DNA of 64,000 bases, taken from the NCBI RefSeq assembly GCF_036884295.1, contig NZ_CP145608.1:1550001-1614000 (forward strand). The letters run 5' to 3'. Positions 36,117 through 44,747 of the stretch are shown here, one piece after another. Each line of letters starts with the position of its first letter. Position 1 is the first letter of the stretch. The DNA is from Brochothrix thermosphacta DSM 20171 = FSL F6-1036 (GTDB lineage Bacteria > Bacillota > Bacilli > Lactobacillales > Listeriaceae). A program made the position numbers and the translations under genes. Below the pieces are notes generated by a model. The model ran no database searches and was not told the DNA's origin. It worked only from the letters and a program-made list of their open reading frames with translations.

Positions 36117-37304
36117 ATGCCTAAAATCGCAAATGTTTATCAAGATAAAAAAAATGGAAAATGGTACTTTGTAGCAAGTTTAGGTTTTGATGAAAAAGGC
36201 AAACGAGTCCAACATTGGGAACGTGGTTTCCCAACCCAAAAGGAAGCAAAATCTGCCTACGATGATTACATGAATGATTATTCTAAAACCGCTATTAAGA
36301 AGAATAGTTCAATGAGTTATCAAGAATTCTATACAACTTATTTTGAAACAGACTATAAACGTTCTGTTAAAAAGCGAACCTATGATAACCGAGTTTCTTC
36401 TATGAGAATCCATTTCGCCTATTTTTACAAAATAAAATTAAATGAAATCAGTCCACCTATGATAAAAAAGTGGCAAAATGAATTATCTGAAAAATATTCT
36501 AGTGCTTATATTAGAAATATTTATGGATTGTTTCAAATGAGTTTAGATTTAGCTGTGAAGTTAGGTTTGTTACAAAAAAACGTTGCAAAACAGGTAGGAA
36601 ATGTAAAGAAAAATAAAAAGAAAGTTGATTTTTGGACTCAATCTGAATTTGAAAAAGTGATAGCTACCTTTGATACTTCTGATTACTACCAAAACTATTC
36701 ATTCATGCTTATCTGGCTACTATTTATGACCGGGTTGCGTTTTGGTGAAGCTCAAGCATTAGAATGGGATAATGACATTGATTTTGAAAATAAAACCTTG
36801 CGTGTCAATAAATCTATGTACTATAAAAATGCTGAAGAGTATTACATTACTGAACCTAAAACAACTGCTAGTAATAGGGTAATTGCAATAGATAGTGATA
36901 CGATAAGATATTTAAAGAATTGGAAAATGGCACAAGAAAATTGTGGTGGTTCAAAATGGATTCTTTCTTACAATGGATTGCCCACAAATAAGAGTGCACC
37001 CTATCACATTATTCAAAGGCACTCGGAGCTTGCAGGTGTTCATAGGATAAAAACACATGCTCTTCGTCATAGCCACGCTTCACTATTAATATCATTGGGA
37101 GAAAATGCTATTGTAATACGTGACAGGCTAGGTCATGAGGATATTAAAACAACTTTAGGAACATACGGACACCTCTATCCAAATACTAATATAGAAGTTG
37201 CTAATAGGCTTGTAAGCCTTATAAATGTCGAGACAAATGAAAAGGCAATAAAAGAAACAAAAAAATTTAGTGGAAACCAATATATCAAGAAAGAAGGAAA
37301 ATAA
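36117..37304 (+). CDS. int: Tyrosine integrase of the guaA-site element
   Basis: 395 residues. An arm-binding AP2-like N-domain (about 1-60, DKKNGKWYFVASLGFDEKGKR), a SAM-like core-binding domain (about 65-165) and a catalytic domain (about 180-380) are visible. The catalytic set is complete: Arg in MTGLRFGEAQALEW, Lys in EPKTTASNRV, HALRHSHASLL, His in RLGHEDIKTTLGTY, and Tyr in TYGHLYPN. It should recombine the 11-bp core at the guaA 3' end. Start at ATG 36117; an in-frame TTG at 36096 is also open. Unusually it is not at the edge of the element but in the middle. Confidence 0.93.
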   Translation: MPKIANVYQDKKNGKWYFVASLGFDEKGKRVQHWERGFPTQKEAKSAYDDYMNDYSKTAIKKNSSMSYQEFYTTYFETDYKRSVKKRTYDNRVSSMRIHFAYFYKIKLNEISPPMIKKWQNELSEKYSSAYIRNIYGLFQMSLDLAVKLGLLQKNVAKQVGNVKKNKKKVDFWTQSEFEKVIATFDTSDYYQNYSFMLIWLLFMTGLRFGEAQALEWDNDIDFENKTLRVNKSMYYKNAEEYYITEPKTTASNRVIAIDSDTIRYLKNWKMAQENCGGSKWILSYNGLPTNKSAPYHIIQRHSELAGVHRIKTHALRHSHASLLISLGENAIVIRDRLGHEDIKTTLGTYGHLYPNTNIEVANRLVSLINVETNEKAIKETKKFSGNQYIKKEGK

Positions 37305-37306
37305 AA

Positions 37307-37678
37307 ATGGCAAAATTATTAAGCGTTAGAGATTGGGATTTTAATACGATTGGGACTTTGTTTGAGTTGGATGAGGTAACTCCTGTTTTCGAACAAGAGC
37401 ATAGAGCAGATGAAAACGGTGAAATTATCAAAGATAGAGAAGGAAAACCAAGAAATTTTGCAACTGATAAAGTCATTGGAATGAACTATTCGGTAACGAT
37501 ATTAGACGGGAAGTTCAAGAAGAAGTCTACTCAAATAAAAATACTTGATCCTAAGCCTTTCATGACTAATGATGATATTATGAAAAAAGACTCTGTTAAA
37601 ATTAAATTTGTTAACTTAGAATGTAGTATGCAAGGCAATCCTATGTATTATCGTGCTGAAAAAATTGAGCTTGCATAA
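37307..37678 (+). CDS. Element protein (123 aa), unknown
   Basis: 123 residues starting MAKLLSVRDWDFNTIGTLFE, 2 nt after the integrase stop with AAGGAAA upstream. Beta-rich looking, with ATDKVIGMNYSVTILDGKFK and KIKFVNLECSMQGNPMYYRA, compatible with an OB-fold-like or DNA-associated protein, but I recognise no family. The stop overlaps the next gene by one base (TAATG), so it belongs to the integrase operon. Confidence 0.6.
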   Translation: MAKLLSVRDWDFNTIGTLFELDEVTPVFEQEHRADENGEIIKDREGKPRNFATDKVIGMNYSVTILDGKFKKKSTQIKILDPKPFMTNDDIMKKDSVKIKFVNLECSMQGNPMYYRAEKIELA

Positions 37679-38043
37679 TGAATTCTGACATTATAGCATT
37701 TTTAAATGAGCCTTCAATTGGTGTTCTGTATTTAAATGGTTTAAAACCAACTTTTGCACGAGAAAAATTTAATAAAAAAAGTTTTGTATACTCAAGGATA
37801 GAGGAAATGAAAGAAACTGGTTTCAATTATGCGTATATGAATGATATTTTGGTTATAGAAGATACAGCAAAGAAACGGCCTATCTATGAATGTATGGTAG
37901 AAGATTTACCATTAAGTACACAGGGCGATTTTATAGCATTCTTTCATGCTGAAATAAAAAATCATAAATGGCTAGCAAGCAGTTTGACTTTACCTAATAT
38001 GGTATACTTGAAACGACATTTAATAACAATCGTATGTAAATAG
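37678..38043 (+). CDS. Element protein (121 aa), unknown
   Basis: 121 residues, coupled to the upstream gene by a TAATG overlap. Starts MNSDIIAFLNEPSIGVLYLN; the middle reads MNDILVIEDTAKKRPIYECM. No membrane helix. Family not recognised. A compact gene string int - this pair - next ORF suggests a small replication, excision or interference module. Confidence 0.58.
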   Translation: MNSDIIAFLNEPSIGVLYLNGLKPTFAREKFNKKSFVYSRIEEMKETGFNYAYMNDILVIEDTAKKRPIYECMVEDLPLSTQGDFIAFFHAEIKNHKWLASSLTLPNMVYLKRHLITIVCK

Positions 38044-38057
38044 GAAGTTATTTAAGT

Positions 38058-38345
38058 ATGAGGAAAAACCAAGTAACTATAAAAATCGAAAGATTCGGCG
38101 AAGATATACCAGATGAATTTAAAGAAATGAACATGCAAGTTATGTCTGTTTATGCTGATGGAAATGATTTACACGAGACGTTATGTGGAGCTTTCCAACT
38201 AGCCTTAAATGAAGTTGCTAAATATAAACATGATAATTTTACTCGTAGGGAAAGTTTTGATTCATTGGAACTTACACAAAGAAAAGTTAAGAGCCTTTGC
38301 TTAGATAGACAAAGAAAAGAAGAGAATTTAAAGTCAGATAACTAA
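38058..38345 (+). CDS. Element protein (95 aa), unknown
   Basis: 95 residues, charged, from MRKNQVTIKIERFGEDIPDE, with a coiled-coil-like basic C-terminus (SLCLDRQRKEENLKSDN). AGGAAG lies upstream of the ATG. It is the last gene of the integrase operon; a terminator follows at 38380. Confidence 0.55.
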   Translation: MRKNQVTIKIERFGEDIPDEFKEMNMQVMSVYADGNDLHETLCGAFQLALNEVAKYKHDNFTRRESFDSLELTQRKVKSLCLDRQRKEENLKSDN

Positions 38346-38379
38346 TGGAATAAAGTTGTTGTTTGCAACATATAAAAAT

Positions 38380-38427
38380 AAGAACCTAGAACCTTATAAA
38401 TAAAGGTCTATAGGTTCTTATTTTTTA
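38380..38427 (+). terminator. Terminator of the integrase operon
   Basis: AGAACCTA-ACCTT and AAGGT-TAGGTTCT arms followed by a T6 run. It closely resembles the hairpin at 39802-39842, so the two probably share an origin. Confidence 0.85.
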
Positions 38428-38542
38428 CCCTCGTTCATTTGTTTTAAGTGATTATGAGTAATGGTTTTAATCTAGTATACTTCTCACAGTAAGAAGCGCA
38501 ATAATTAATATCCAATTTTTTTCGACACTATAAATAAGATGT

Positions 38543-39680
38543 TTATTGTAGTTTGTATTTAAATAAATCTAATTTAAATGAACTCATCATACTTTGGTAT
38601 CTCAATTCTTCATTTGGACTGGCAGCCCCGAAAAAAGCTGTTGCAATTAGTTCCTTTTCATTTAAAGCTAACATATTTTCAATTAATACAGGAGAAAAAT
38701 AGACATTTTCACTATACTCTGCTATACAATAAGTTAAGAAAGAAAAAAGTAATCGATCATCTTTACAAAAATTTAAAGATTTGATGAAATTATCATAACA
38801 TTCATCTTCCTTAAATCTGGAAACTATAATAATAGTTTCAGATTCTTTTGGAATTACAGATAAATAAATAGATGGGATATATGGATTCACTATAATTATA
38901 AATATCTGCGGCAGGATTCCCCTCTATATCAACACATATGGCAACAGCAGTTGTTAAAGTAAAAGCAGTTTTAAAAGGTAAAACTTTAACAAAACTTTCT
39001 AATTTATCATATTCACGAGTTTCATAAATATTTTTAAATCGATTATAGTCAACTTCCATATCTATTATACTTAATTCGTTTCCTCTATAATTATTTGATA
39101 ATTGCTTATTTTTTGTGGCTTCAGGTGATTTCTTAAACAAAGACGAATAACTTTTTTTAAGTCTGTATTTTCTATGAGCTTCAAAACAATGTGCTCTAAA
39201 AGCGAACCAATAATTTTGTTCATCAGTTCCCTCAAAGGGAACATCCTCTATTATTTTGAAGTATTCTTCGTCATGATACTTACAAAAACCGTCGAAGGTG
39301 CTTGCTTGATTTTTTCCAATCTTTCTAAACTCTAGTATAGGAACTAAAGAATGTTCTCGATAATTTATATCTAACATATAAACATGTCCTTCATCGGCAA
39401 TTAGATTTAAGACACCATTATTTTGTAAAGAATGAGAACTTATATAACCATGATCACAATTATTATCAAATCCAAAGCACGTTTTGAAATCGGTATCTCT
39501 AAAATGCTTATGAGATTCTGAATATAGTCTTTTGGCATTATACTCTTTTTTACTATTAGAGCTATTGTTACTTTTAACGTAACAACAAAATTTGTATTTT
39601 TCCCCACTTTCACATGGGCAGGGTTCGTAGGGACCAAATACATAAGGTGTAGTTGTATACGGGTTCATAATTATCCTCAT
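38543..39680 (-). pseudogene. SEC-C motif protein, frameshifted near its C-terminus
   Basis: An N-terminal SEC-C zinc motif (GPYEPCPCESGEKYKFCC, about 12-29) is followed by a second Cys/His-rich region (FGFDNNCDHGYISSHSLQNN and ASTFDGFCKYHDEEYF). The first frame ends at 38838 in an unlikely tail. A second frame from about 38890 continues PYIPSIYLSVIPKESETIII to 38543. Removing one base near 38893-38897 joins them into a protein of about 378 residues, so I read one gene with a frameshift. The second frame has only a GTG and no ribosome binding site. Cargo next to the att site often has a defence role; that is inference only. Confidence 0.65.
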
Positions 39681-39801
39681 TTCATATCAATAATATTTAA
39701 TTATATTTTACATTGAAGATCTTTTTTTAGCAAATGTAGTATTGAGAATTCATAGAATAAATTCTATTGTTTGCAAATTGTTAGCAGAATATCAAAAAAA
39801 T

Positions 39802-39842
39802 AGCCTAGAATCCTTATAAATAAGGTTTCTAAGCTCTTTTCT
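39802..39842 (-). terminator. Terminator for guaA supplied by the element
   Basis: On the minus strand AGCTTAGAAACCTTA and TAAGGATTCTAGGCT arms around TTTA are followed by a U7 tract. It lies within 45 nt of the guaA stop and inside the element boundary. Confidence 0.8.
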
Positions 39843-39843
39843 G

Positions 39844-41379
39844 TTATTCCCACTCAATTGTTGCTGGTGGTTTAGATGTAATATCATAGGCTACACGGTT
39901 AACGTGAGCCACTTCGTTTACGATACGTTGAGAGATAACTTCCAACACTTCGTAAGGAATACGTGCCCAGTCACCTGTCATACCGTCGATAGATGTTACT
40001 GCACGAACCACAATCGTATGATCGTAAGTACGTTCGTCGCCCATTACACCAACGCTTAATACGTTTGGTAGAGCTGTAAAGTATTGCCAAATTTCACGGT
40101 CAAGACCGGCTTTTGCAATTTCTTCACGTAAAATCGCATCTGATTCACGTACGATTTCAAGTTTATCTTCAGTTACTTCACCAAGAACACGAATACCTAA
40201 ACCAGGTCCTGGGAATGGTTGACGCCATACTAATTTTTCAGGCATACCCAATTCAATTCCTAAAGCACGCACTTCATCTTTGAACAACGTGTTTAACGGT
40301 TCAATCAATTCAAATTGCATATCTTCTGGTAACCCACCAACGTTATGGTGTGATTTAATTGTTTGAGCTGTTGCTGTTCCAGATTCAATAACGTCAGTGT
40401 ATAACGTTCCTTGTGCTAAGAACTCAACACCATTTAATTTAGTTGCTTCATCATCAAACACGTAGATAAATTCGTTACCGATAATCTTACGTTTTTGTTC
40501 AGGATCAGAAACACCTTTTAATTTACTTAAGAAACGCTCTTGCGCATCAACTTTAATAATGTTCATATGGAAGTCGCCGTATAATGTTTCCATTACTTGC
40601 GTTCCTTCATCTTTACGTAACAAACCATGGTCAACAAAGATACATGTTAATTGATCGCCAATTGCACGGTGAATTAATACACCAACAACTGATGAATCAA
40701 CACCACCACTTAAAGCAAGTAAAACTTTTTTGTCGCCTACTTTTTCGCGGATACTTGCAATTTGTGAATCAACAAAGTTTTCCATTGTCCAGTCGCCTTT
40801 ACAGCCACAGATATCAACTGCAAATTGACGTAACAATTCATTTCCGTGTACAGAATGACGTACCTCTGGATGGAATTGAACTGCGTAAATACGACGAGAT
40901 TCATCAGCAATTGCAGTGATTGGGCATGATGGGCTTGTTGCTGTAATTTCAAAACCAGCTGGTGCTTCAACAACTTTATCCCCATGACTCATCCAGACAA
41001 CTTGCTCAGATGGTAATCCTTTGAAAAGCGGTGCATTATCAATCACATTGATTGATGCTTTACCGTATTCACGGTTTGTTGCGCCTTCAACACGGCCACC
41101 AAAGTGCGTGCTTAATAATTGCATTCCATAACAAATACCTAAAACAGGGATCCCCATATCGAATATACGCTCATCACAACGGAAAGCATCTTCGTCATAC
41201 ACACTGTTAGGTCCACCAGATAAAATAATACCTGTAGGATTTAAAGCTTTCATCTCTTCTAACGTGATTGTGTGTTCATGTAATTCACTGTAAACGCCAA
41301 AATCACGAATACGACGTGTGATTAGTTGATTGTATTGACTACCAAAGTCTAATACGATGATTTTTTCTACGTCTTGCAT
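39844..41379 (-). CDS. guaA: GMP synthase (glutamine-hydrolysing)
   Basis: 511 residues from the chosen start ([19 protein letters not shown]). Class I glutamine amidotransferase domain (about 5-195: catalytic Cys in GICYGMQLL, His/Glu in VQFHPEVRH), ATP-pyrophosphatase domain with [15 protein letters not shown] (about 220-234), and C-terminal dimerisation domain ending [11 protein letters not shown]. Converts XMP to GMP. An in-frame GTG at 41406 would add nine residues without a better ribosome binding site. The 3' end is the insertion site of the adjacent element and is kept intact by it. Confidence 0.95.
   Translation of the reverse strand: MQDVEKIIVLDFGSQYNQLITRRIRDFGVYSELHEHTITLEEMKALNPTGIILSGGPNSVYDEDAFRCDERIFDMGIPVLGICYGMQLLSTHFGGRVEGATNREYGKASINVIDNAPLFKGLPSEQVVWMSHGDKVVEAPAGFEITATSPSCPITAIADESRRIYAVQFHPEVRHSVHGNELLRQFAVDICGCKGDWTMENFVDSQIASIREKVGDKKVLLALSGGVDSSVVGVLIHRAIGDQLTCIFVDHGLLRKDEGTQVMETLYGDFHMNIIKVDAQERFLSKLKGVSDPEQKRKIIGNEFIYVFDDEATKLNGVEFLAQGTLYTDVIESGTATAQTIKSHHNVGGLPEDMQFELIEPLNTLFKDEVRALGIELGMPEKLVWRQPFPGPGLGIRVLGEVTEDKLEIVRESDAILREEIAKAGLDREIWQYFTALPNVLSVGVMGDERTYDHTIVVRAVTSIDGMTGDWARIPYEVLEVISQRIVNEVAHVNRVAYDITSKPPATIEWE
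39845..39855. repeat. Right attachment site within the guaA 3' end
   Basis: TATTCCCACTC; complements the final codons of guaA (Glu-Trp-Glu-stop). Matches the left copy at 34472-34482. Confidence 0.82.
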
Positions 41380-41451
41380 TGGTTTTATACTTCCCAAAAA
41401 TGTCACCCCACTCAGATATTTAGCTTAAAAGCTATACTTACTCATCATAAA

Positions 41452-41516
41452 CAAAAACGAGCGGTCGGTCAAGATGATAACATCAAAAATGACCGATTCC
41501 GCTCTTATTTTTTCCA
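41452..41516 (-). terminator. Terminator of nadE
   Basis: GAGCGG-TCGGTCA and TGACCGA-TCCGCTC arms, overlapping the nadE stop, with T and A tracts on the two sides. It separates nadE from guaA. Confidence 0.85.
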
Positions 41517-42329
41517 AAAGTCATCAAATACTGTAATTGGTAAGTGACGTTTATGTTCGGATTTCAAATACCAGCTTTCAATCTTAGTTTCTGCTTCTGC
41601 AGACACTGTTTTTCCTTCGAGGTAATCATCGATTTCATCGTAAGTAACACCTAAGGCTACTTCATCAGATAAAGCCGGACGATCTTCCTCTAAGTCAGCT
41701 GTTGGTATTTTAGTATACAGATGTTCTGGTGCACCTAAAGCTTCCAATAATTGGCGACCTTGGCGTTTATTTAAACGGAACAACGGATTAATATCCGTAC
41801 CACCATCACCATATTTTGTATAAAAACCTGTAATCGCTTCTGCTGCATGATCCGTTCCAATCACGGCACCTGCTCGTGCACCGGCGATACCATATTGTGT
41901 CACCATTCGTTCTCTGGCCTTAATATTGCCTTTCACAAAGTCAGTCAGAACAACACCTGCTTCTGCTAATGCTGCTTGAGTCGCATCAACACTAGCTTTA
42001 ATGTTGACGGTAAACAGTTCATCTGCGCCAATAAAGGCTAAAGCATCTTGGGCATCCGCTTCATCTAATTGCACACCATACGGTAAACGCACGGCAAGTA
42101 GATGAACATCGGCTTGGGTTTCTTCACGTAATTCTGAAACAGCTATTTGAGCGATACGTCCTGCTAATGTTGAATCTTGTCCACCACTAACAGCGATAAC
42201 CAATGTTTTAAGAAATGAATGTTTCACTAGATAGGCTTTTAGAAAATCAACGCTCACACGAATTTCTTCCTCAGCATTAATCGTTGGTTTGACACCCATT
42301 TCAGCAATAATTTTCGTTTGTAAACTCAT
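41505..42329 (-). CDS. nadE: NAD synthetase, ammonia-dependent
   Basis: 274 residues. N-type ATP pyrophosphatase loop [16 protein letters not shown]-like ([16 protein letters not shown], about 45-60), [20 protein letters not shown] and [16 protein letters not shown]. Adenylates nicotinate adenine dinucleotide and amidates it to NAD. Length matches the family (about 274), with no glutaminase domain. Start at 42329 has AAGGAG 8 nt upstream; a GTG at 42338 overlaps that site and is rejected. It follows pncB in the same operon (15-nt gap). Confidence 0.95.
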   Translation of the reverse strand: MSLQTKIIAEMGVKPTINAEEEIRVSVDFLKAYLVKHSFLKTLVIAVSGGQDSTLAGRIAQIAVSELREETQADVHLLAVRLPYGVQLDEADAQDALAFIGADELFTVNIKASVDATQAALAEAGVVLTDFVKGNIKARERMVTQYGIAGARAGAVIGTDHAAEAITGFYTKYGDGGTDINPLFRLNKRQGRQLLEALGAPEHLYTKIPTADLEEDRPALSDEVALGVTYDEIDDYLEGKTVSAEAETKIESWYLKSEHKRHLPITVFDDFWKK

Positions 42330-42344
42330 TATGCTCACTCCTTC

Positions 42345-43838
42345 TTATAAACTTGGACGATCAAAGTGAACGCTTGTTGTTTCTTTTACATGATCACGCA
42401 CACTCTTGATGTTTTCATTACGATTTTCCCAGCATTTATCGCTTAAATCAACCGGGTATTCTTCTGGATTCGAAATACGACGGTATTCGTCCCATAATAC
42501 TTTTTTATTTTCTTTTGCGAATTCTTTAATTTCGTGTACTGTCGGTAATTGATACACTAACTCACCGTCAATAAAAATATCCTGTAACAATTCTTGCGCT
42601 GTAAAGTTAGATACATCTTTTTGGATATATGAATGAACCGGGTGGAACATTGTTAATGTTTCAATGCCCTCCATTGATTCCTCAGCAAGAGTGATATAAT
42701 CCCCTTCAGAACGTTTGCTTTGATTATCAATGATACGGAAGACATTTTTACGACCTGGTGTTGTCACTTTCGAGCTGTTGCTTGAAAGCTTGATTGTATC
42801 CATATACTGACCGTTTTCATCTTCAATTGCGACCATTTTATACACGCCACCTAAAGAGGGTTGATCATAAGCAGTAATCAATTTCGTGCCCACGCCCCAT
42901 ACATCTATACAGGCATTTTGTGCCATTAAATGCATAATCATGTTCTCATCTAAATCGTTAGATGCAACAATTTTAGCATTTGGATAACCGGCATCGTCTA
43001 ACATTTCGCGTGCTTTTTTAGATAAGAAACTTAAATCACCACTATCAATACGAATGCCCACAAAATTAATTTTATCACCAAATTCATTGGCTACTTTAAT
43101 TGCATTTGGAATACCTGAATGTAGCGTATCGTATGTATCAACTAAAAACACACAGTCTTTATGGCTTGTCGCATATTTAGTAAACGCGACATATTCATCT
43201 TTGTAGGCTTGGATCATTGCATGTGCATGTGTTCCTGAAACAGGAATATCAAACAATTTACCTGCTCGGACATTACTGGTTGAATCAAAACCACCAATAT
43301 ACGCAGAACGAGTCCCCCAAAGTGCTGCATCAAACTCTTGGGCACGTCGTGTACCAAATTCCATCACTGATGCGTTTGGTCCTGCAACATAACGAATACG
43401 CGATGCTTTTGTAGCAATTAATGTTTGATAATTCAAAGCGTTTAGCACTGCTGTTTCAATCAGCTGACACTCTGCTAACCCTGCTTCGACTTGAAAAAGA
43501 GGTTCATTATTAAAGACAATTTCACCTTCACGCATGCTGCGAATTTTACCTTTAAATTTAAATTCACTAAGATACGTTAAAAAATCCTCAGGATAATCTG
43601 TCGTCTCGCGTAAATAAGCGATATCTGATTCCGTGAATTTTAAATTTTGGATATATGTGATTACCCGTTCAAGACCTGCAAAAACTGCAAAGCCCGCGTT
43701 AAAAGGCATACTTCTAAAATATGCTTCAAAAACCGCCTTTTTTTCTGCTATTCCATCGTCCCAATAAACTTTCATCATGTTAATTTGATAAAAATCCGTA
43801 TGAAGTGAATAGCTATCATCGGGATAATTAGTTGTCAT
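42345..43838 (-). CDS. pncB: Nicotinate phosphoribosyltransferase
   Basis: 497 residues. NAPRTase family with YSLHTDFYQINMM (about 10-22), MEFGTRRAQEFDAALWG, GTHAHAMIQAYKDE and IRIDSGDLSFLSKKAR. Makes nicotinate mononucleotide from nicotinate and PRPP, the first step of NAD salvage. Co-transcribed with nadE, which performs the last step. GAGGAAG precedes the ATG. The 274-nt region before it has no further gene; I saw no clear regulator site. Confidence 0.94.
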   Translation of the reverse strand: MTTNYPDDSYSLHTDFYQINMMKVYWDDGIAEKKAVFEAYFRSMPFNAGFAVFAGLERVITYIQNLKFTESDIAYLRETTDYPEDFLTYLSEFKFKGKIRSMREGEIVFNNEPLFQVEAGLAECQLIETAVLNALNYQTLIATKASRIRYVAGPNASVMEFGTRRAQEFDAALWGTRSAYIGGFDSTSNVRAGKLFDIPVSGTHAHAMIQAYKDEYVAFTKYATSHKDCVFLVDTYDTLHSGIPNAIKVANEFGDKINFVGIRIDSGDLSFLSKKAREMLDDAGYPNAKIVASNDLDENMIMHLMAQNACIDVWGVGTKLITAYDQPSLGGVYKMVAIEDENGQYMDTIKLSSNSSKVTTPGRKNVFRIIDNQSKRSEGDYITLAEESMEGIETLTMFHPVHSYIQKDVSNFTAQELLQDIFIDGELVYQLPTVHEIKEFAKENKKVLWDEYRRISNPEEYPVDLSDKCWENRNENIKSVRDHVKETTSVHFDRPSL

Positions 43839-44112
43839 AATTAAACTTCCTCTCGCTTCAATGCTATTTTTTGTACCCCTTTATTATACACATCTTTGCA
43901 TATGACGTGAACAAACTTTACTTAATACTTCCACAAAAAGCCTTTTATCATTAAAAATAGTCAGATTCACTTTCATTCTCCCCTTTAATTTACGCGTATG
44001 ACTATATTTTTTTACGCTTTTTTGCTTAATTTTCGAAAAAAAATTTGATTTAATCATTATTATATCCGATAATTAAAATTGTAAGGAATATTACTAAAGG
44101 AGGTATATACAT

Positions 44113-44493
44113 ATGTGGAAAGAATTTAAAGAATTTGCGCTTAAAGGCAACGTATTAGATTTAGCAGTCGGTGTTGTTATTGGGGGCGCTTTTGGTCTCA
44201 TCGTCACATCATTAGTTAACGATATCATCATGCCATTAGTTGGAATTATTAGCGGAGGCGTTGATGTCTCTAAACTTTCAATCATGGTCGGAAACGCAAA
44301 TCTAGCTTATGGTGCGTTTTTGCAATCTATTATTAACTTTTTAATTATCGCCTTCTCAATCTTTATGTTCCTAAAAGTTGCGAATAAATTGATGCGCAAA
44401 CGTGAAGTGGAAGAAGAAGTTGTGGAAGAAGAAACAAAAACTGAGCTCTACTTAAAAGAAATTGCAGCATTATTAGCAGAAAAAAAAGCTTAA
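44113..44493 (+). CDS. mscL: Large-conductance mechanosensitive channel
   Basis: 126 residues: [24 protein letters not shown] (TM1 and pore hinge, split here as [17 protein letters not shown]), [11 protein letters not shown], then TM2 ([20 protein letters not shown]) and a charged C-terminal helix bundle. Opens under osmotic downshock to release solutes. AAAGGAGG lies 9 nt before the ATG. Single gene with a terminator at 44535. Confidence 0.95.
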   Translation: MWKEFKEFALKGNVLDLAVGVVIGGAFGLIVTSLVNDIIMPLVGIISGGVDVSKLSIMVGNANLAYGAFLQSIINFLIIAFSIFMFLKVANKLMRKREVEEEVVEEETKTELYLKEIAALLAEKKA

Positions 44494-44534
44494 ACTAGCA
44501 CTTTTATTTGTAATTAATGGATTATTTAATCTCA

Positions 44535-44567
44535 AAGCAGACTTTTTTACTAAAGTTTGCTTTTTTT
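44535..44567 (+). terminator. mscL terminator
   Basis: AAGCAGACTTT and AAAGTTTGCTT arms followed by a T run. Confidence 0.85.
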
Positions 44568-44747
44568 GCACTTATATACGTACTTTTTGGATAACATTTC
44601 ATTAAAAATTTTTGCTATAATAGTAAATAAGTATATCTAGGTACAATTTTTTTAGTTAAGATTACTAAACCACTAATTGGGTATATTAAATTATGCTATC
44701 GCGTGAACATTTTGATATAGAATAACTTTAGGGAGTGTTGATAAATA

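Larger units (their letters stand above)
34472..39855. mobile_element. Compact integrated element at the guaA 3' end (about 5.4 kb)
   Basis: Bounded by the 11-bp direct repeat TATTCCCACTC at 34472-34482 and 39845-39855. The right copy is the last codons of guaA (reverse strand GAGTGGGAATA, then A). The guaA 3' end is an established insertion site of tyrosine-integrase elements in Firmicutes, including Listeria. Inside: six plus-strand genes around an integrase, one overlapping downstream gene, and an opposite-strand SEC-C gene next to guaA. No relaxase, coupling protein, terminase or capsid gene is visible, so it is neither a complete ICE nor a prophage. It is more likely a mobilisable or satellite island. 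Confidence 0.82.

Noticed and set aside
38543-38890. Independent gene of 115 codons
   Set aside because: Starts at a GTG inside another gene without ribosome binding site and continues its sequence pattern, so it is better read as the frameshifted end of the SEC-C gene.
34472-39855. Prophage interpretation of the guaA-site element
   Set aside because: Apart from the integrase I see no repressor/terminase/capsid/tail/lysis gene; the size is far too small.
41380-41460. Purine riboswitch before guaA
   Set aside because: The gap is too short and lacks the conserved purine-aptamer core; it contains only the nadE terminator, a short palindrome and promoter-like sequence.
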